From Intestinirhabdus alba (lineage in GTDB: Bacteria; Pseudomonadota; Gammaproteobacteria; Enterobacterales; Enterobacteriaceae): DNA of 64,000 bases. This document shows, in pieces, positions 8,418-19,163 of the stretch (position 1 is its first letter; each line of letters starts with the position of its first letter). A program made the position numbers and the translations under genes. Under the pieces are notes generated by a model. The model did not search any database and was not told where the DNA came from. It saw nothing but the letters and a program-made list of their open reading frames with translations. The DNA is taken from the NCBI RefSeq assembly GCF_009711095.1, contig NZ_WMJZ01000021.1:1-64000 (forward strand). The letters run 5' to 3'.

Positions 8418-9962
8418 ATGGCCGAATCACAGCCTCTTTCGGCGACTCCGGAGGGGGCGGAGTATCTCCGCGCCGTACTGCGTGCACCGGTATATGAGGC
8501 CGCACAGGTAACCCCGCTGCAGAAAATGGAGAAGCTCTCTTCGCGGCTCGATAATACCATCCTTGTCAAGCGCGAGGATCGGCAGCCGGTTCACAGCTTC
8601 AAGCTGCGCGGCGCTTACGCCATGATGTCCGCGCTGACAGAAGAGCAAAGAGCGCGCGGCGTGGTCACCGCATCGGCGGGCAACCATGCCCAGGGCGTCG
8701 CGTTCTCATCGTCACGCCTCGGCGTAAAGGCGCTGATCGTCATGCCGCTGACCACCGCTGATATTAAAGTGGATGCGGTGCGCGGCTTTGGCGGTGAGGT
8801 GCTGCTGCACGGGGCTAACTTTGACGAAGCCAAGGCGAAAGCGATTGCGCTGTCGCAGCAGCAGGGCTTCACCTGGGTGCCGCCGTTCGATCATCCAATG
8901 GTCATTGCCGGACAGGGAACGCTGGCCCTGGAGCTGCTCCAGCAGGACGCTCATCTGGACCGGGTGTTTGTGCCGGTTGGCGGCGGCGGGCTGGCGGCCG
9001 GTGTGGCGGTGCTGATCAAGCAACTGATGCCGCAAATTAAAGTTATTGCGGTTGAAGCTGAAGATTCCGCATGTCTGAAAGCCGCTCTGGAGGCGGGTCA
9101 TCCGGTTGATTTACCCCGCGTCGGGCTATTTGCCGAAGGGGTGGCGGTTAAACGCATCGGCGATGAAACCTTCCGTCTGTGCCAGGAGCATCTCGACGAT
9201 ATTATTACTGTCGATAGCGATGCGATCTGTGCGGCGATGAAGGACCTGTTCGAAGATGTACGTGCGGTGGCGGAGCCTTCCGGGGCGCTGGCGCTGGCGG
9301 GGATGAAAAAATACGTCGCTCAGCACGCTATTCGCGGCGAACGCCTGGCGCATGTGCTCTCCGGGGCAAACGTCAATTTCCACGGTCTGCGCTACGTTTC
9401 TGAACGCTGCGAGCTGGGGGAACAGCGCGAAGCGCTGCTGGCGGTCACCATTCCGGAAGAGAAGGGTAGCTTCCTCAAGTTCTGCCAACTGCTGGGCGGT
9501 CGTTCGGTGACCGAATTTAACTACCGCTTCGCCGATGCGAGAAATGCCTGCATTTTTGTCGGCGTGCGCCTGAGCCGCGGTCTGGAAGAGCGTAAAGAGA
9601 TCCTCAACCTGCTGCATGAAGGTGGCTACAGCGTGGTGGATCTTTCCGACGATGAAATGGCCAAGCTCCATGTGCGCTATATGGTCGGCGGTCGTCCGTC
9701 GCAGCCGCTACAGGAGCGTTTGTTTAGCTTCGAGTTTCCGGAATCACCCGGTGCCCTACTGAAGTTCCTGCATACGCTGGGCACCCACTGGAATATCTCT
9801 CTGTTCCACTATCGCAGCCACGGTACCGACTATGGCCGCGTGCTGGCGGCGTTTGAGCTGGGCGAACACGAGCCGGATTTTGAGACGCGGTTAAAAGAGT
9901 TGGGTTATGAGTGTCATGACGAGACGAATAACCCGGCATTTCGGTTTTTTCTGGCAGGTTAG
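8418..9962 (+). CDS. ilvA: Threonine ammonia-lyase, biosynthetic
   Basis: 514 aa. PLP enzyme that converts threonine to 2-oxobutyrate, the committed step to isoleucine. PLP lysine in HSFKLRGAY (residue ~62) and glycine-rich VPVGGGGLAAGV. Two ACT-like regulatory repeats fill residues ~335-514 (starting near AVTIPEEKGSFLKFCQLLGG and FEFPESPGALLKFLHTLG) and mediate Ile inhibition and Val activation. Last gene of the ilvGMEDA operon. Confidence 0.97.
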   Translation: MAESQPLSATPEGAEYLRAVLRAPVYEAAQVTPLQKMEKLSSRLDNTILVKREDRQPVHSFKLRGAYAMMSALTEEQRARGVVTASAGNHAQGVAFSSSRLGVKALIVMPLTTADIKVDAVRGFGGEVLLHGANFDEAKAKAIALSQQQGFTWVPPFDHPMVIAGQGTLALELLQQDAHLDRVFVPVGGGGLAAGVAVLIKQLMPQIKVIAVEAEDSACLKAALEAGHPVDLPRVGLFAEGVAVKRIGDETFRLCQEHLDDIITVDSDAICAAMKDLFEDVRAVAEPSGALALAGMKKYVAQHAIRGERLAHVLSGANVNFHGLRYVSERCELGEQREALLAVTIPEEKGSFLKFCQLLGGRSVTEFNYRFADARNACIFVGVRLSRGLEERKEILNLLHEGGYSVVDLSDDEMAKLHVRYMVGGRPSQPLQERLFSFEFPESPGALLKFLHTLGTHWNISLFHYRSHGTDYGRVLAAFELGEHEPDFETRLKELGYECHDETNNPAFRFFLAG

Positions 9963-9969
9963 TGATTAT

Positions 9970-10006
9970 GATGACCGGAACTTACTCTTTGTACTTTCCG
10001 GCCATC
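9970..10006. terminator. Hairpin between ilvA and the Tai4-like gene
   Basis: 11-base arms GATGACCGGAA/TTCCGGCCATC with one G-T pair and a 15-base T-rich loop. It lies just after ilvA and just after the convergent gene at 10017-10403. There is no clean T-run on either side, so it may act as a 3' stabiliser or a weak two-way terminator. Confidence 0.5.
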
Positions 10007-10016
10007 GTTTGCCACG

Positions 10017-10403
10017 CTATTTCATAATCGTGTTGCGCACGTACCGATCGAGCCGATCGGATTCATAAAAAGCTATGCATTGTGCCAGCACGTTGTTCGC
10101 CTTTCCGCTTTCATTCTTCAGCGACATGGTCAGCTTGTCGAAGTCTTTAGTTTCTCGCTCAATGTAGCGCAGAAACGATTCCCACAGTCCGGCGTTAGCC
10201 AGCGCGTAGCCCTCTACCAGAAAAGAGGCGTCATGGTTGAAGGCCATAAAAGTCCCCTCAGGCGTCAGCGCGCGATAGTGAATATTGAGACACTTTTGCA
10301 ACGCCATGTATTTGACGTCCTGAATGGTAATGTTTTTCGGCTTTGCCTGGGTGGTGCAGCATACCAGGACGAGGATAGCTATCGCCCAGCGTTTTATCGG
10401 CAT
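10017..10403 (-). CDS. Probable periplasmic Tai4-family T6SS amidase immunity protein (orphan)
   Basis: 128 aa. Residues 1-20 form a signal peptide (basic start MPIKR, hydrophobic core, TQA cleavage site), so the product should be periplasmic. The mature part is helical and has paired cysteines in the contexts QKCLNIH and AQCIAFYESDRLD. This pattern resembles the Tai4 immunity proteins that neutralise Tae4 peptidoglycan amidases of type VI secretion, but the match is by eye only. The start has an excellent AAGGAG 7 bases upstream. It lies 31 bases after ilvY on the same strand and is probably co-transcribed with it. No amidase gene is adjacent, and E. coli has no gene here. Lower GC than its neighbours suggests transfer. 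Confidence 0.55.
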   Translation of the reverse strand: MPIKRWAIAILVLVCCTTQAKPKNITIQDVKYMALQKCLNIHYRALTPEGTFMAFNHDASFLVEGYALANAGLWESFLRYIERETKDFDKLTMSLKNESGKANNVLAQCIAFYESDRLDRYVRNTIMK

Positions 10404-10434
10404 TTTATTACTCCTTGTATTGGGTTATTTTCCA

Positions 10435-11328
10435 TTAAAAAATGGCCGGCAGAATTTTCCAGAACGCATCAATGAGCGGTTCGTGCAGCCGCTTTTTCTG
10501 CGCGCAGACGCCCAGTTCAAACGGCGTTTTTTCATCGCTACGCTCTAAGATCATTACGCGGTTGCGCACCGGCTCCGGGCTGTTTTCCAGCACCACCTCA
10601 GGAAGCAGCGCCACGCCGCAGCCGAGCGCCACCATAGAGACCATCGCCTCATGGCCGCTAACCGTAGCATAAATTGACGGGTTGCTGATTTTATGGCGGC
10701 GAAACCACAGTTCAATGCGCCGCCGCACCGGCCCCTGGTCGGCCATAATAAACGGCACCGTCGACCAGTTGGGCTTCTCTGTTGAGACCTGATTACGCAC
10801 CGGGCAGGGTAACGCTGGCGCGATCAGCACCACCGCCAGATTTTCCAGCATTGAAAAGGCCACCGCGCCGGGCAGGGTTTCCGGTTTGCCGGCAATGGCC
10901 AGATCCGCCTCGCCGGTGACGACCTTCTCCATCGCGTCGGCGGCGTCGCCGGTCGTGAGCTTGATCTCCACCGACGGATGTTCAGCGCGAAAGCGGTCGA
11001 GAATCGGCGGCAAATGGCTGTAGGCGGCGGTGACCGAACAGAAGATATGTAATTCGCCGGAGAGGGACGGCCCCTGCTGGTCAATAGCGTGGCGCAGCTG
11101 CTGATACTGCAGCAGCGTCTGCTGAGCGAAGATGCGCAGCTCCTCTCCCGCTTCGGTGAGGGTGACGGTGCGGTTATCGCGCACGAACAGCGGCTGGCCG
11201 AGATCTTCCTCCAGCCGCTGGATCTGGCGGGAGAGGGTGGAGGGGCTGACGTGTATCGCCCTGGCGCTGCGGCCAAAATGGCGGCTCTCCGCCAGATGCA
11301 GGAAGGTTTTCAGATCGCGTAAATCCAC
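10435..11328 (-). CDS. ilvY: LysR-family activator IlvY
   Basis: 297 aa, the E. coli length. N-terminal HTH ([23 protein letters not shown], residues ~17-39) and LysR effector domain. IlvY activates divergent ilvC when acetolactate or acetohydroxybutyrate, the substrates of IlvC, are bound, and represses itself. The GTG at 11328 is chosen: AAGGGA lies 8 bases upstream and the protein then starts [10 protein letters not shown] as in E. coli. The ATG at 11337 is too close to that site. Confidence 0.94.
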   Translation of the reverse strand: MDLRDLKTFLHLAESRHFGRSARAIHVSPSTLSRQIQRLEEDLGQPLFVRDNRTVTLTEAGEELRIFAQQTLLQYQQLRHAIDQQGPSLSGELHIFCSVTAAYSHLPPILDRFRAEHPSVEIKLTTGDAADAMEKVVTGEADLAIAGKPETLPGAVAFSMLENLAVVLIAPALPCPVRNQVSTEKPNWSTVPFIMADQGPVRRRIELWFRRHKISNPSIYATVSGHEAMVSMVALGCGVALLPEVVLENSPEPVRNRVMILERSDEKTPFELGVCAQKKRLHEPLIDAFWKILPAIF

Positions 11329-11474
11329 AGGCCGCATCCCTTAATTTTAAATTGCACAAAATGCAACGTGACGTTGTGAATATATCAATTTTCGCAATGA
11401 ATTTCCTGTCATATAGTGATGCTATCTCGCAAAAGCGAATAACAAGACGCACAACTTCACGGAGTAACTTCACC
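11329..11474. promoter_or_regulatory. ilvY/ilvC divergent control region with IlvY operators
   Basis: An inverted repeat TTGCA-CAAAA-TGCAA at 11352-11366 and a second, weaker one around 11387-11403 (ATTTTCGCAATGAAT) fit the two operators that IlvY occupies in E. coli. A likely ilvC -10 TATAGT is at 11412-11417 with only TTTTCG at -35 position, as expected for an activator-dependent promoter. Operator assignment is inference from position and symmetry. Confidence 0.65.
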
Positions 11475-12950
11475 ATGGCTAACTACTTTAACACGCTGAA
11501 TCTGCGCCAGCAGCTGGCACAACTGGGAAAATGTCGCTTTATGGGTCGCGACGAATTTGCCGATGGCGCAGGCTATCTTCAGGGTAAAAAAGTGGTCATC
11601 GTCGGCTGCGGTGCTCAGGGCCTCAATCAGGGGCTGAACATGCGCGACTCCGGGCTGGATATTTCCTATGCCCTGCGTAAAGAGGCGATTGCCGGGAAGC
11701 GCGCCTCCTGGCGCAAGGCGACCGAAAACGGCTTTCGGGTCGGCACCTATGAAGAGCTGATCCCGCAGGCGGATCTGGTGGTGAACCTGACGCCAGACAA
11801 GCAGCACTCGGACGTGGTGCACGCCGTGCAGCCGCTGATGAAAGACGGCGCGGCGCTGGGCTATTCTCACGGCTTTAACATCGTCGAGGTGGGCGAGCAG
11901 ATCCGTAAAGACATCACCGTGGTCATGGTGGCACCGAAGTGCCCGGGCACCGAAGTGCGCGAAGAGTATAAGCGCGGCTTTGGTGTACCGACCCTGATCG
12001 CCGTCCATCCGGAAAACGACCCGAAGGGCGAAGGTATGGCGATCGCTAAGGCGTGGGCGGCGGCCACCGGCGGCCATCGCGCGGGCGTGCTGGAATCCTC
12101 CTTTGTGGCGGAAGTGAAATCTGACCTGATGGGGGAGCAGACCATCCTGTGCGGTATGCTGCAGGCAGGCTCCCTGCTCTGCTTTGACAAGCTGGTGGAA
12201 GAAGGAACCGATCCGGCGTACGCAGAAAAACTCATTCAGTACGGTTGGGAAACCATTACGGAGGCGCTGAAGCAGGGCGGCATTACGCTGATGATGGACA
12301 GGCTCTCTAATCCGGCGAAGCTGCGTGCTTACGCGCTTTCTGAGCAGTTGAAAACCATCATGGCTCCTTTGTTCCAGAAGCATATGGACGACATCATTTC
12401 CGGCGAATTTTCTTCCGGCATGATGGCCGACTGGGCCAACGACGATAAGAAGCTGCTGACCTGGCGCGAAGAGACCGGGAGAACCGCTTTTGAAACCGCG
12501 CCGCAGTTTGATGGTAAAATTAGCGAGCAGGAGTATTTCGATAAAGGCGTACTGATGATCGCGATGGTGAAGGCGGGCGTTGAGCTGGCGTTTGAAACCA
12601 TGGTTGATTCCGGCATCATTGAAGAGTCCGCCTATTACGAGTCTCTGCACGAACTGCCGCTGATCGCCAATACTATCGCCCGTAAGCGCCTTTACGAGAT
12701 GAACGTGGTGATCTCCGATACCGCGGAATATGGCAACTATCTGTTCTCTTACGCCTGCGTGCCGCTGCTGAAAGAGTTTATGACCACGCTGCAACCCGGC
12801 GATCTGGGTAAAGCCATTGCCGAAGGCGCGGTCGACAATGCCCAGTTGCGCGACGTCAACGAAGCCATTCGCAGCCATGCCATTGAGCAGGTGGGTAAAA
12901 AACTGCGCGGCTATATGACGGATATGAAGCGTATTGCCGTCGCAGGATAA
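11475..12950 (+). CDS. ilvC: Ketol-acid reductoisomerase (class II)
   Basis: 491 aa, the long class II enzyme of enterics. Converts acetolactate or acetohydroxybutyrate to the dihydroxy acids with NADPH and Mg2+. Rossmann motif [21 protein letters not shown] (residues ~36-56) and two C-terminal knotted domains with the Mg-binding Glu/Asp residues. ATG at 11475 is chosen over an upstream in-frame ATG at 11352, which lies inside the promoter. Confidence 0.97.
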   Translation: MANYFNTLNLRQQLAQLGKCRFMGRDEFADGAGYLQGKKVVIVGCGAQGLNQGLNMRDSGLDISYALRKEAIAGKRASWRKATENGFRVGTYEELIPQADLVVNLTPDKQHSDVVHAVQPLMKDGAALGYSHGFNIVEVGEQIRKDITVVMVAPKCPGTEVREEYKRGFGVPTLIAVHPENDPKGEGMAIAKAWAAATGGHRAGVLESSFVAEVKSDLMGEQTILCGMLQAGSLLCFDKLVEEGTDPAYAEKLIQYGWETITEALKQGGITLMMDRLSNPAKLRAYALSEQLKTIMAPLFQKHMDDIISGEFSSGMMADWANDDKKLLTWREETGRTAFETAPQFDGKISEQEYFDKGVLMIAMVKAGVELAFETMVDSGIIEESAYYESLHELPLIANTIARKRLYEMNVVISDTAEYGNYLFSYACVPLLKEFMTTLQPGDLGKAIAEGAVDNAQLRDVNEAIRSHAIEQVGKKLRGYMTDMKRIAVAG

Positions 12951-12980
12951 TAAAAGTCGGCTGATGCCCTTACCCTGACC

Positions 12981-12998
12981 CTCTCCTACAGGGAGAGG
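12981..12998. repeat. Short palindrome after ilvC
   Basis: CTCTCC-TACAGG-GAGAGG-type palindrome preceded by TACCCTGACC. It resembles short intergenic palindromes common in enterobacterial chromosomes. No coding role. Confidence 0.4.
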
Positions 12999-13010
12999 AG
13001 CCAACCTAAA

Positions 13011-13033
13011 AGGCCTTCTCTTCGGGAAGGCCC
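13011..13033. terminator. Terminator hairpin between convergent ilvC and ppiC
   Basis: GGCCTTC at 13012-13018 pairs with GAAGGCC at 13026-13032 around a loop containing CTTCG. An A-tract stands on the left, which becomes a U-tract for ppiC transcripts reading leftward. Confidence 0.65.
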
Positions 13034-13039
13034 TGCTGT

Positions 13040-13405
<366 letters not shown>

Positions 13406-13407
13406 TT

Positions 13408-15429
13408 ATGCGTTTAAACTCCGGACAACAACAAGCTGTCGAATTTGTCACCGGCCCCTGCCTGGTGCTGGCGGGCGCTGGCTCTGGCAAAACGCGCGTA
13501 ATCACCAATAAAATAGCCCATCTGATTCGCGGCTGCGGCTATCAGGCGCGCCATATTGCGGCGGTGACCTTTACGAATAAAGCAGCGCGCGAAATGAAAG
13601 AGCGCGTGGGGCAGACGCTGGGGCGTAAAGAGGCGCGCGGGCTGATGATCTCCACCTTCCATACCCTGGGGCTGGAGGTGATCAAGCGCGAATATGCGGC
13701 GCTGGGGATGAAAGCCAACTTTTCGCTGTTTGACGACACCGACCAGACGGCGCTGTTAAAAGAGCTGACCGAAGGGGCGATCGAAGATGATAAAACGCTG
13801 CTTCAGCAGCTGATCTCGACGATCTCCAATTGGAAAAACGATCTGAAAACGCCGGCTCAGGCCGCCGCCGGGGCGCAGGGGGAGCGCGATCGCATCTTCG
13901 CCCACTGTTACGGTCTGTACGACGCGCATATGAAGGCGTGCAACGTCCTTGATTTTGACGATCTGATCCTGCTGCCGACTCTGCTGCTGCAGCGTAATGA
14001 AGAGGTGCGCGAGCGCTGGCAGAATAAAATCCGCTACCTGCTGGTAGACGAATATCAGGATACCAACACCAGCCAGTACGAACTGGTCAAACTGCTGGTA
14101 GGAAGCCGGGCGCGGTTTACCGTGGTCGGTGACGACGATCAGTCGATCTACTCCTGGCGCGGTGCCCGCCCCCAGAATCTGGTGCTGCTGAGTCAGGACT
14201 TTCCGGCGCTGCGGGTGATTAAGCTGGAGCAAAACTACCGCTCCTCCGGGCGCATCCTGAAGGCCGCTAACATCCTGATTGCCAATAACCCGCACGTCTT
14301 TGAAAAACGTCTCTTTTCTGAGCTTGGCTACGGCGCGGAGCTTAAGGTGCTCAGCGCCAATAACGAAGAGCATGAGGCCGAACGGGTTACCGGCGAGCTG
14401 ATCGCCCATCACTTTATCAATAAGACCCATTACAAAGATTACGCCATTCTCTACCGCGGCAACCACCAGTCGCGGGTGTTCGAAAAATTTCTGATGCAGA
14501 ACCGCATCCCCTATAAAATTTCCGGCGGCACCTCCTTCTTTTCGCGTCCGGAAATTAAAGATCTGCTGGCCTATCTGCGGGTGCTGACCAATCCGGACGA
14601 CGACAGCGCCTTTCTGCGCGTTGTGAATACGCCGAAGCGTGAAATTGGCCCCGCCACCCTGCAAAAGCTGGGAGAGTGGGCGACGAGCCGCAGTAAAAGC
14701 CTGTTTACCGCCAGCTTTGATATGGGACTTAGCCAGACCCTGACCGGGCGCGGCTATGAGGCTCTGACCCGCTTTACCCACTGGCTGGGTGAGGTTCAGC
14801 GGCTGGCTGAGCGCGAGCCGGTGGCCGCCGTGCGCGATCTTATCCACGGCATTGATTATGAGTCCTGGCTATATGAGACCTCTCCCAGCCCGAAGGCGGC
14901 GGAGATGCGCATGAAAAACGTCAACCAGCTGTTCAGCTGGATGACCGAAATGCTTGAAGGCAGCGAGCTTGATGAGCCAATGACCCTGACTCAGGTGGTC
15001 ACGCGCTTTACGCTGCGCGACATGATGGAGCGTGGCGAGAGCGACGAGGAGCTGGATCAGGTGCAGCTGATGACGCTGCACGCCTCAAAGGGGCTGGAGT
15101 TTCCCTACGTGTTTATGGTGGGCATGGAGGAGGGTTTTCTGCCGCACCAGAGCAGCATCGATGAGGATAATATCGACGAGGAGCGCCGCCTGGCCTACGT
15201 CGGCATTACCCGTGCCCAGAAGGAGCTGATTTTCACGCTCTGCAAAGAGCGTCGCCAGTACGGCGAGCTGGTGCGCCCGGAGCCGAGCCGCTTTCTGCTG
15301 GAGCTACCCCAGGACGATCTTATCTGGGAACAGGCGCGCAAAGCGGTCAGCCCCGAAGAGCGGATGCTGAAGGGCCAGGCCAATATTGCCAGTATCCGGG
15401 CAATGATGGCGAAAGCGAAAGAGAAATAA
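13408..15429 (+). CDS. rep: ATP-dependent DNA helicase Rep
   Basis: 673 aa superfamily 1A 3'-5' helicase that clears proteins ahead of replication forks and helps restart. Walker A GAGSGKTR (residues ~22-29), Walker [11 protein letters not shown], motif [18 protein letters not shown], motif [10 protein letters not shown], motif [17 protein letters not shown] and motif [12 protein letters not shown] are all present. ATG 13408 gives the E. coli length; the frame extends to a TTG at 13393 that lacks family support. Confidence 0.97.
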   Translation: MRLNSGQQQAVEFVTGPCLVLAGAGSGKTRVITNKIAHLIRGCGYQARHIAAVTFTNKAAREMKERVGQTLGRKEARGLMISTFHTLGLEVIKREYAALGMKANFSLFDDTDQTALLKELTEGAIEDDKTLLQQLISTISNWKNDLKTPAQAAAGAQGERDRIFAHCYGLYDAHMKACNVLDFDDLILLPTLLLQRNEEVRERWQNKIRYLLVDEYQDTNTSQYELVKLLVGSRARFTVVGDDDQSIYSWRGARPQNLVLLSQDFPALRVIKLEQNYRSSGRILKAANILIANNPHVFEKRLFSELGYGAELKVLSANNEEHEAERVTGELIAHHFINKTHYKDYAILYRGNHQSRVFEKFLMQNRIPYKISGGTSFFSRPEIKDLLAYLRVLTNPDDDSAFLRVVNTPKREIGPATLQKLGEWATSRSKSLFTASFDMGLSQTLTGRGYEALTRFTHWLGEVQRLAEREPVAAVRDLIHGIDYESWLYETSPSPKAAEMRMKNVNQLFSWMTEMLEGSELDEPMTLTQVVTRFTLRDMMERGESDEELDQVQLMTLHASKGLEFPYVFMVGMEEGFLPHQSSIDEDNIDEERRLAYVGITRAQKELIFTLCKERRQYGELVRPEPSRFLLELPQDDLIWEQARKAVSPEERMLKGQANIASIRAMMAKAKEK

Positions 15430-15465
15430 AGCGTGATGCGGTTTATAAGGGCCGGAGTCGCCCGG

Positions 15466-16947
15466 CTACAGCACGTCCAGCGGCCAGTGAACGTAGCTTT
15501 GCCACTGGCTCTCCTGCACGATAAGCTCATTGCCCAGCGGATGCTGTTCCAGCCAGCCCGGCGGCAGGATTAGCGTCAGCCGCTCGCCGCTCGCCCGTAG
15601 CTGTATATCCGGCAGCAGATCGTCACGACGGCGGCTGGCAAAAATAATCGCCAGCCGCAGCAGTCGGCAGAGATGCTCCGCCGCGCGCGGCGGCACCGCG
15701 TTTTGCTGGTGGAGCGAGGAGAGATCTACCGGATTGGTCTGGTTTAACAGCAGCGTGGCCAGCAGTGTCTTTTGCGCCGGGGTGAAGCCCGGTAAATCGA
15801 GATTCCGCACCAGATAAGCCCCGTGCTGCGGTGCCTGCTTAAAGTCGATGTTCAGGCCGATCTCATGCAGCTGGCTGGCGCTCTGCAGCAGGTCGCGGCT
15901 CACCGGCTCCGGGAGCCATTCGTCCTGCACCTGTTCAAGAAAGTTCGCCGCCAGATTTGCCACGCGCTGCGCCTGGTCGGTGTCGACCATAAACCGGCGC
16001 TGGATATTGCGCAGGGTGCGGCGGCGAATATCCTGATCCACCGTCAGATGAAGCATGCCGTAAACCAGCCCCTCCCGCAGCGCGCCGCCCGCCAGCGTCA
16101 TCTCCTGGATATCCAGTTCGGTGAAAATGGCGATCAGGATGGCAAGGCCGCTGGGAAAGACGAGCGCCCGTTCGAGCGTCAGGCCTTCGATTTCCAGCTC
16201 TTCCAGGCGTCCGCAGAGGATTGCCCGTTGTCTCAGCTGCTGCAGCTTGGCCAGGGTGATGCGTTCATCCATCCCCTGCGCCATCATGATTTCCTGCAGC
16301 GCCTGCACGGTGCCGGAAGCGCCGACGCACGCCTGCCAGCCATGATAGCGAAGCTTGTCGGCCACCGGGCGCAGCACGTCGCGCGCGGCCTCTTCCGCCC
16401 GATCGAAGTTCTCGCGGGCCAGGTTACGGTCGCTGAAATAGCGTTCAAGCCAGGTAACGCAGCCCATCGACAGGCTGAACAGGGCGGTGGTTTGTGCGCC
16501 GGTTCCGGTGACCAGTTCGGTACTGGCACCGCCGATGTCGACCACCAGACGGCGATCCGCTCCGCCGGTGGTGTGGGCAACGCCCTGATAGATCAGGCGC
16601 GCTTCTTCTTCACCGCTGATAACCTGCACCGGGCAGCCGAGAAGGGTTTGCGCTTTGGCAATAAATTCCCCGGCATTGACGGCAATACGCAGCGTCGCGG
16701 TTGCGACCACGCGAATTTGCGCCTGGGGAATATCCTGCAGACGTTCGGCAAACAGGCGCAGGCACTGCCAGCCGCGCTCCATCGCTTCCGCTGAGAGAGT
16801 ATTGTCGTCATTCAGGCCCGCGGCCAGCCGCACCTTGCGTTTAATGCGCGAAAGGGTCTGAATGCTGCCCGCCACCTCGCGTACGACCAGCATATGAAAA
16901 CTATTGGAACCGAGGTCGATCGCCGCATACAGCGAGGTCGTCTTCAT
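15466..16947 (-). CDS. gppA: Guanosine-5'-triphosphate,3'-diphosphate pyrophosphatase
   Basis: 493 aa (E. coli 494). Converts pppGpp to ppGpp in the stringent response. N-terminal ASKHA-type fold with [13 protein letters not shown] (residues ~10-22) and [14 protein letters not shown] near 140-155; C-terminal helical domain with degenerate HD-like features. Downstream of rhlB on the same strand with 165 bp between. Ppx is the closest paralogue, but length and neighbours support GppA. Confidence 0.95.
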   Translation of the reverse strand: MKTTSLYAAIDLGSNSFHMLVVREVAGSIQTLSRIKRKVRLAAGLNDDNTLSAEAMERGWQCLRLFAERLQDIPQAQIRVVATATLRIAVNAGEFIAKAQTLLGCPVQVISGEEEARLIYQGVAHTTGGADRRLVVDIGGASTELVTGTGAQTTALFSLSMGCVTWLERYFSDRNLARENFDRAEEAARDVLRPVADKLRYHGWQACVGASGTVQALQEIMMAQGMDERITLAKLQQLRQRAILCGRLEELEIEGLTLERALVFPSGLAILIAIFTELDIQEMTLAGGALREGLVYGMLHLTVDQDIRRRTLRNIQRRFMVDTDQAQRVANLAANFLEQVQDEWLPEPVSRDLLQSASQLHEIGLNIDFKQAPQHGAYLVRNLDLPGFTPAQKTLLATLLLNQTNPVDLSSLHQQNAVPPRAAEHLCRLLRLAIIFASRRRDDLLPDIQLRASGERLTLILPPGWLEQHPLGNELIVQESQWQSYVHWPLDVL

Positions 16948-17030
16948 ACACTTTATCCTTTAACCCGTTTCCGCGTTGGCCGGATCGCCCAGCCAGCGCG
17001 TACAAGACCGTGCCTGACCGCCAGGCTAAC

Positions 17031-17059
17031 GGTATCCGAAATCAGCGGTTCGGGATACC
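17031..17059. other. Inverted repeat between rhlB and gppA
   Basis: GGTATCCGAA pairs with TTCGGGATACC (one bulged base). It lies between two co-directional genes and is not followed by a clear T-run, so an mRNA stability or processing role is more likely than termination. Confidence 0.4.
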
Positions 17060-17112
17060 TTCTCTTGCCGTTCTGATACGGGCCAAAGGATTCCGCGTAT
17101 GGCATCACTTTA

Positions 17113-18378
17113 TTAGCCCGGGCGGCGACGGTTACGCGGTGCGCCGGTGCGACGCGGGCCGTTGCCAGGGCGCGGGCGCGTCAGGCGCAGCGGCTTCGGC
17201 AGATCGGTCATCAGGGCGTCCGGGTTATATTTACTGACCGGAATCGAGTGGCCAATATAGGTCTCAATAGCGGGCAGGTTCAGCGCGTACTCTTCGCAGG
17301 CGAGGCTGATCGAATGACCGCTGGCTCCGGCGCGTCCGGTCCGGCCGATGCGGTGTACATAGTCTTCGCAGTCGTCCGGAAGATCATAGTTAAAGACATG
17401 GGTTACCGCAGGGATATGCAGACCGCGCGCCGCGACGTCGGTTGCGACAAGAATATCGAGATCGCCACGGGTAAACTCATCCAGAATGCGCAGGCGTTTT
17501 TTCTGGGCGACGTCGCCGGTCAGCAGGCCGACGCGGTGACCATCAGCGGCCAGGTGACCCCAGATATCTTCACAGCGGTGCTTGGTATTGGCGAACACGA
17601 TGGCGCGATCCGGCCACTCTTCTTCGAGCAGCGTCTGTAGCAGGCGCATTTTCTCTTCGTTAGAGGGATAGAATAACTCTTCTTTAATACGGTGGCCGGT
17701 TTTCTGCTCCGGTTCTACTTCCACGTATTCGGCATTGTTCATCTGCTCGAAGGCCAGTTCGCGGACGCGGTAAGAAAGTGTGGCGGAGAACAGCATGTTC
17801 AGACGCTGGGTGACCGGCGGCATGCGGCGGAACAGCCAGCGGATATCTTTAATAAAGCCCAGATCGTACATCCGATCGGCTTCATCGAGAACGACGACCT
17901 GAATGGCACCGAGGTTAATATAGTTTTGTTTCGCGTAGTCGATGAGACGCCCGGTGGTGCCGATCAGGATATCGACGCCGCTTTCCAGCACCTTAAGCTG
18001 TTTGTCGTAGCCGTCACCGCCGTAGGCCAGCCCCAGCTTCAGGCCGGTGGTTTGCGCCAGCGGCTCGGCGTCGGCGTGGATCTGCACGGCCAGTTCGCGT
18101 GTTGGTGCCATAATCAGCGCCCGCGGCTGGTTTACCTGACGATCGGCTATCGCGGGATGAGAGAGAAGATAATGAAACGTGGACGTCAGAAACGCCATCG
18201 TTTTTCCGGTTCCGGTTTGCGCCTGACCCGCAACATCGCGACCCGCCAGCGTGAGCGGGAGGGCGAGAGCCTGAATGGGCGTGCAGTTATGAAAGCCTTT
18301 AGTTTCAAGGGCTTCAATGACCTGTGGGTGCAGGGCGAAGTCGGAAAACTTCTGTTCTGTTAAATGTGTTTTGCTCAT
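17113..18378 (-). CDS. rhlB: DEAD-box RNA helicase RhlB
   Basis: 421 aa, the E. coli length. RNA helicase of the RNase E degradosome. Q motif with GFHNCTPIQ, motif I AQTGTGKT, Ia [31 protein letters not shown], and [12 protein letters not shown] are all visible. The C-terminal tail is basic ([19 protein letters not shown]), consistent with RNA binding. Divergent from trxA. Confidence 0.97.
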   Translation of the reverse strand: MSKTHLTEQKFSDFALHPQVIEALETKGFHNCTPIQALALPLTLAGRDVAGQAQTGTGKTMAFLTSTFHYLLSHPAIADRQVNQPRALIMAPTRELAVQIHADAEPLAQTTGLKLGLAYGGDGYDKQLKVLESGVDILIGTTGRLIDYAKQNYINLGAIQVVVLDEADRMYDLGFIKDIRWLFRRMPPVTQRLNMLFSATLSYRVRELAFEQMNNAEYVEVEPEQKTGHRIKEELFYPSNEEKMRLLQTLLEEEWPDRAIVFANTKHRCEDIWGHLAADGHRVGLLTGDVAQKKRLRILDEFTRGDLDILVATDVAARGLHIPAVTHVFNYDLPDDCEDYVHRIGRTGRAGASGHSISLACEEYALNLPAIETYIGHSIPVSKYNPDALMTDLPKPLRLTRPRPGNGPRRTGAPRNRRRPG

Positions 18379-18497
18379 AGTGGTGGTAGAATATCAGCTT
18401 ACTATTGCTTTACGAAAGCGTATCCGGTGAAATAAAGTCAACCTTTAGTGGGTTAATGCTACACCAACACGCCAGGCTTAATCCTGTGGAGTTATAT

Positions 18498-18827
18498 ATG
18501 AGCGATAAAATTATTCACCTGACTGACGACAGTTTTGACACGGATGTACTCAAAGCGGACGGGGCCATCCTCGTTGATTTCTGGGCAGAGTGGTGCGGAC
18601 CGTGCAAAATGATCGCCCCGATTCTGGATGAGATCGCTGACGAATATCAGGGCAAACTGACGGTGGCTAAACTGAACATCGACCAGAACCCGGCGACCGC
18701 GCCGCAGTATGGCATTCGTGGCATCCCGACCCTGCTGCTGTTTAAAAACGGCGAAGTGGCCGCAACTAAAGTCGGCGCGCTGTCCAAAGGCCAGCTGAAA
18801 GAGTTTCTCGACGCTAATATCGGCTAA
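18498..18827 (+). CDS. trxA: Thioredoxin 1
   Basis: 109 aa thioredoxin with active site WCGPCK (Cys33/Cys36) and cis-Pro in [11 protein letters not shown]. Reduces cytosolic disulfides, including those of ribonucleotide reductase. ATG 18498 is chosen; an in-frame ATG at 18405 lies in the promoter. The C-terminus ends NIG, versus NLA in E. coli. rho follows. Confidence 0.97.
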   Translation: MSDKIIHLTDDSFDTDVLKADGAILVDFWAEWCGPCKMIAPILDEIADEYQGKLTVAKLNIDQNPATAPQYGIRGIPTLLLFKNGEVAATKVGALSKGQLKEFLDANIG

Positions 18828-18907
18828 GACAATCTCACGATCGGGCTCCATTAATCCTAAATTAGCCGGATGACTGGACGCCCGACCGGAGTCGTGCTAA
18901 CTTAACG

Positions 18908-18936
18908 TTGACTTCGTTTTAAACATACCTTATTAA
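18908..18936 (+). promoter_or_regulatory. Probable rho promoter
   Basis: TTGACT (18908-18913), 17-bp spacer, TATTAA (18931-18936): a good sigma-70 match in the trxA-rho gap, 228 bases before the rho start. It leaves a long leader, as known for the autoregulated rho gene of E. coli. Confidence 0.65.
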
Positions 18937-18957
18937 GTTTGAATCTGGTTATTTCCA

Positions 18958-19077
18958 GTGTTTCCCGTTTTTTCTTACGCGAGAAACAAACAGATTTCTG
19001 GCTTATCATTCAATCCGTCTTGTCGTTTCAGTTCTGCGTACTCTCCTGTGGCCAGACAGCGGACAGACATGAATTGA
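18958..19077 (+). CDS. rhoL: rho leader peptide frame RhoL, start codon uncertain
   Basis: The frame ending TGA at 19075-19077 reads QISG..SFNPSCRFSSAY then SPVARQRTDMN, a clear match to E. coli RhoL (33 aa). The codon that aligns with the E. coli ATG is GCG here (18979-18981). The only plausible in-frame start is GTG 18958, which would give 39 aa and has no good ribosome-binding site. The region is the rho leader, where Rho attenuates its own transcription. Whether the peptide is made is uncertain. Confidence 0.5.
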   Translation: MFPVFSYARNKQISGLSFNPSCRFSSAYSPVARQRTDMN

Positions 19078-19163
19078 TGGCCGTAAACAGGCATGGATGA
19101 CCCTGCCATACCATTCACAACATAAGTTCGAGATTTACCCCACGTTTAAGAACTCACACCATT

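Noticed and set aside
10080-10475. 131-aa plus-strand frame opposite the Tai4-like gene
   Set aside because: The minus-strand gene has a signal peptide and a strong ribosome-binding site; the plus frame has neither.
11457-13004. 515-aa antisense frame over ilvC
   Set aside because: Exact shadow of ilvC; composition implausible and no family match.
13756-14847. 363-aa antisense frame over rep
   Set aside because: Shadow of a GC-rich helicase gene that has all its motifs on the plus strand.
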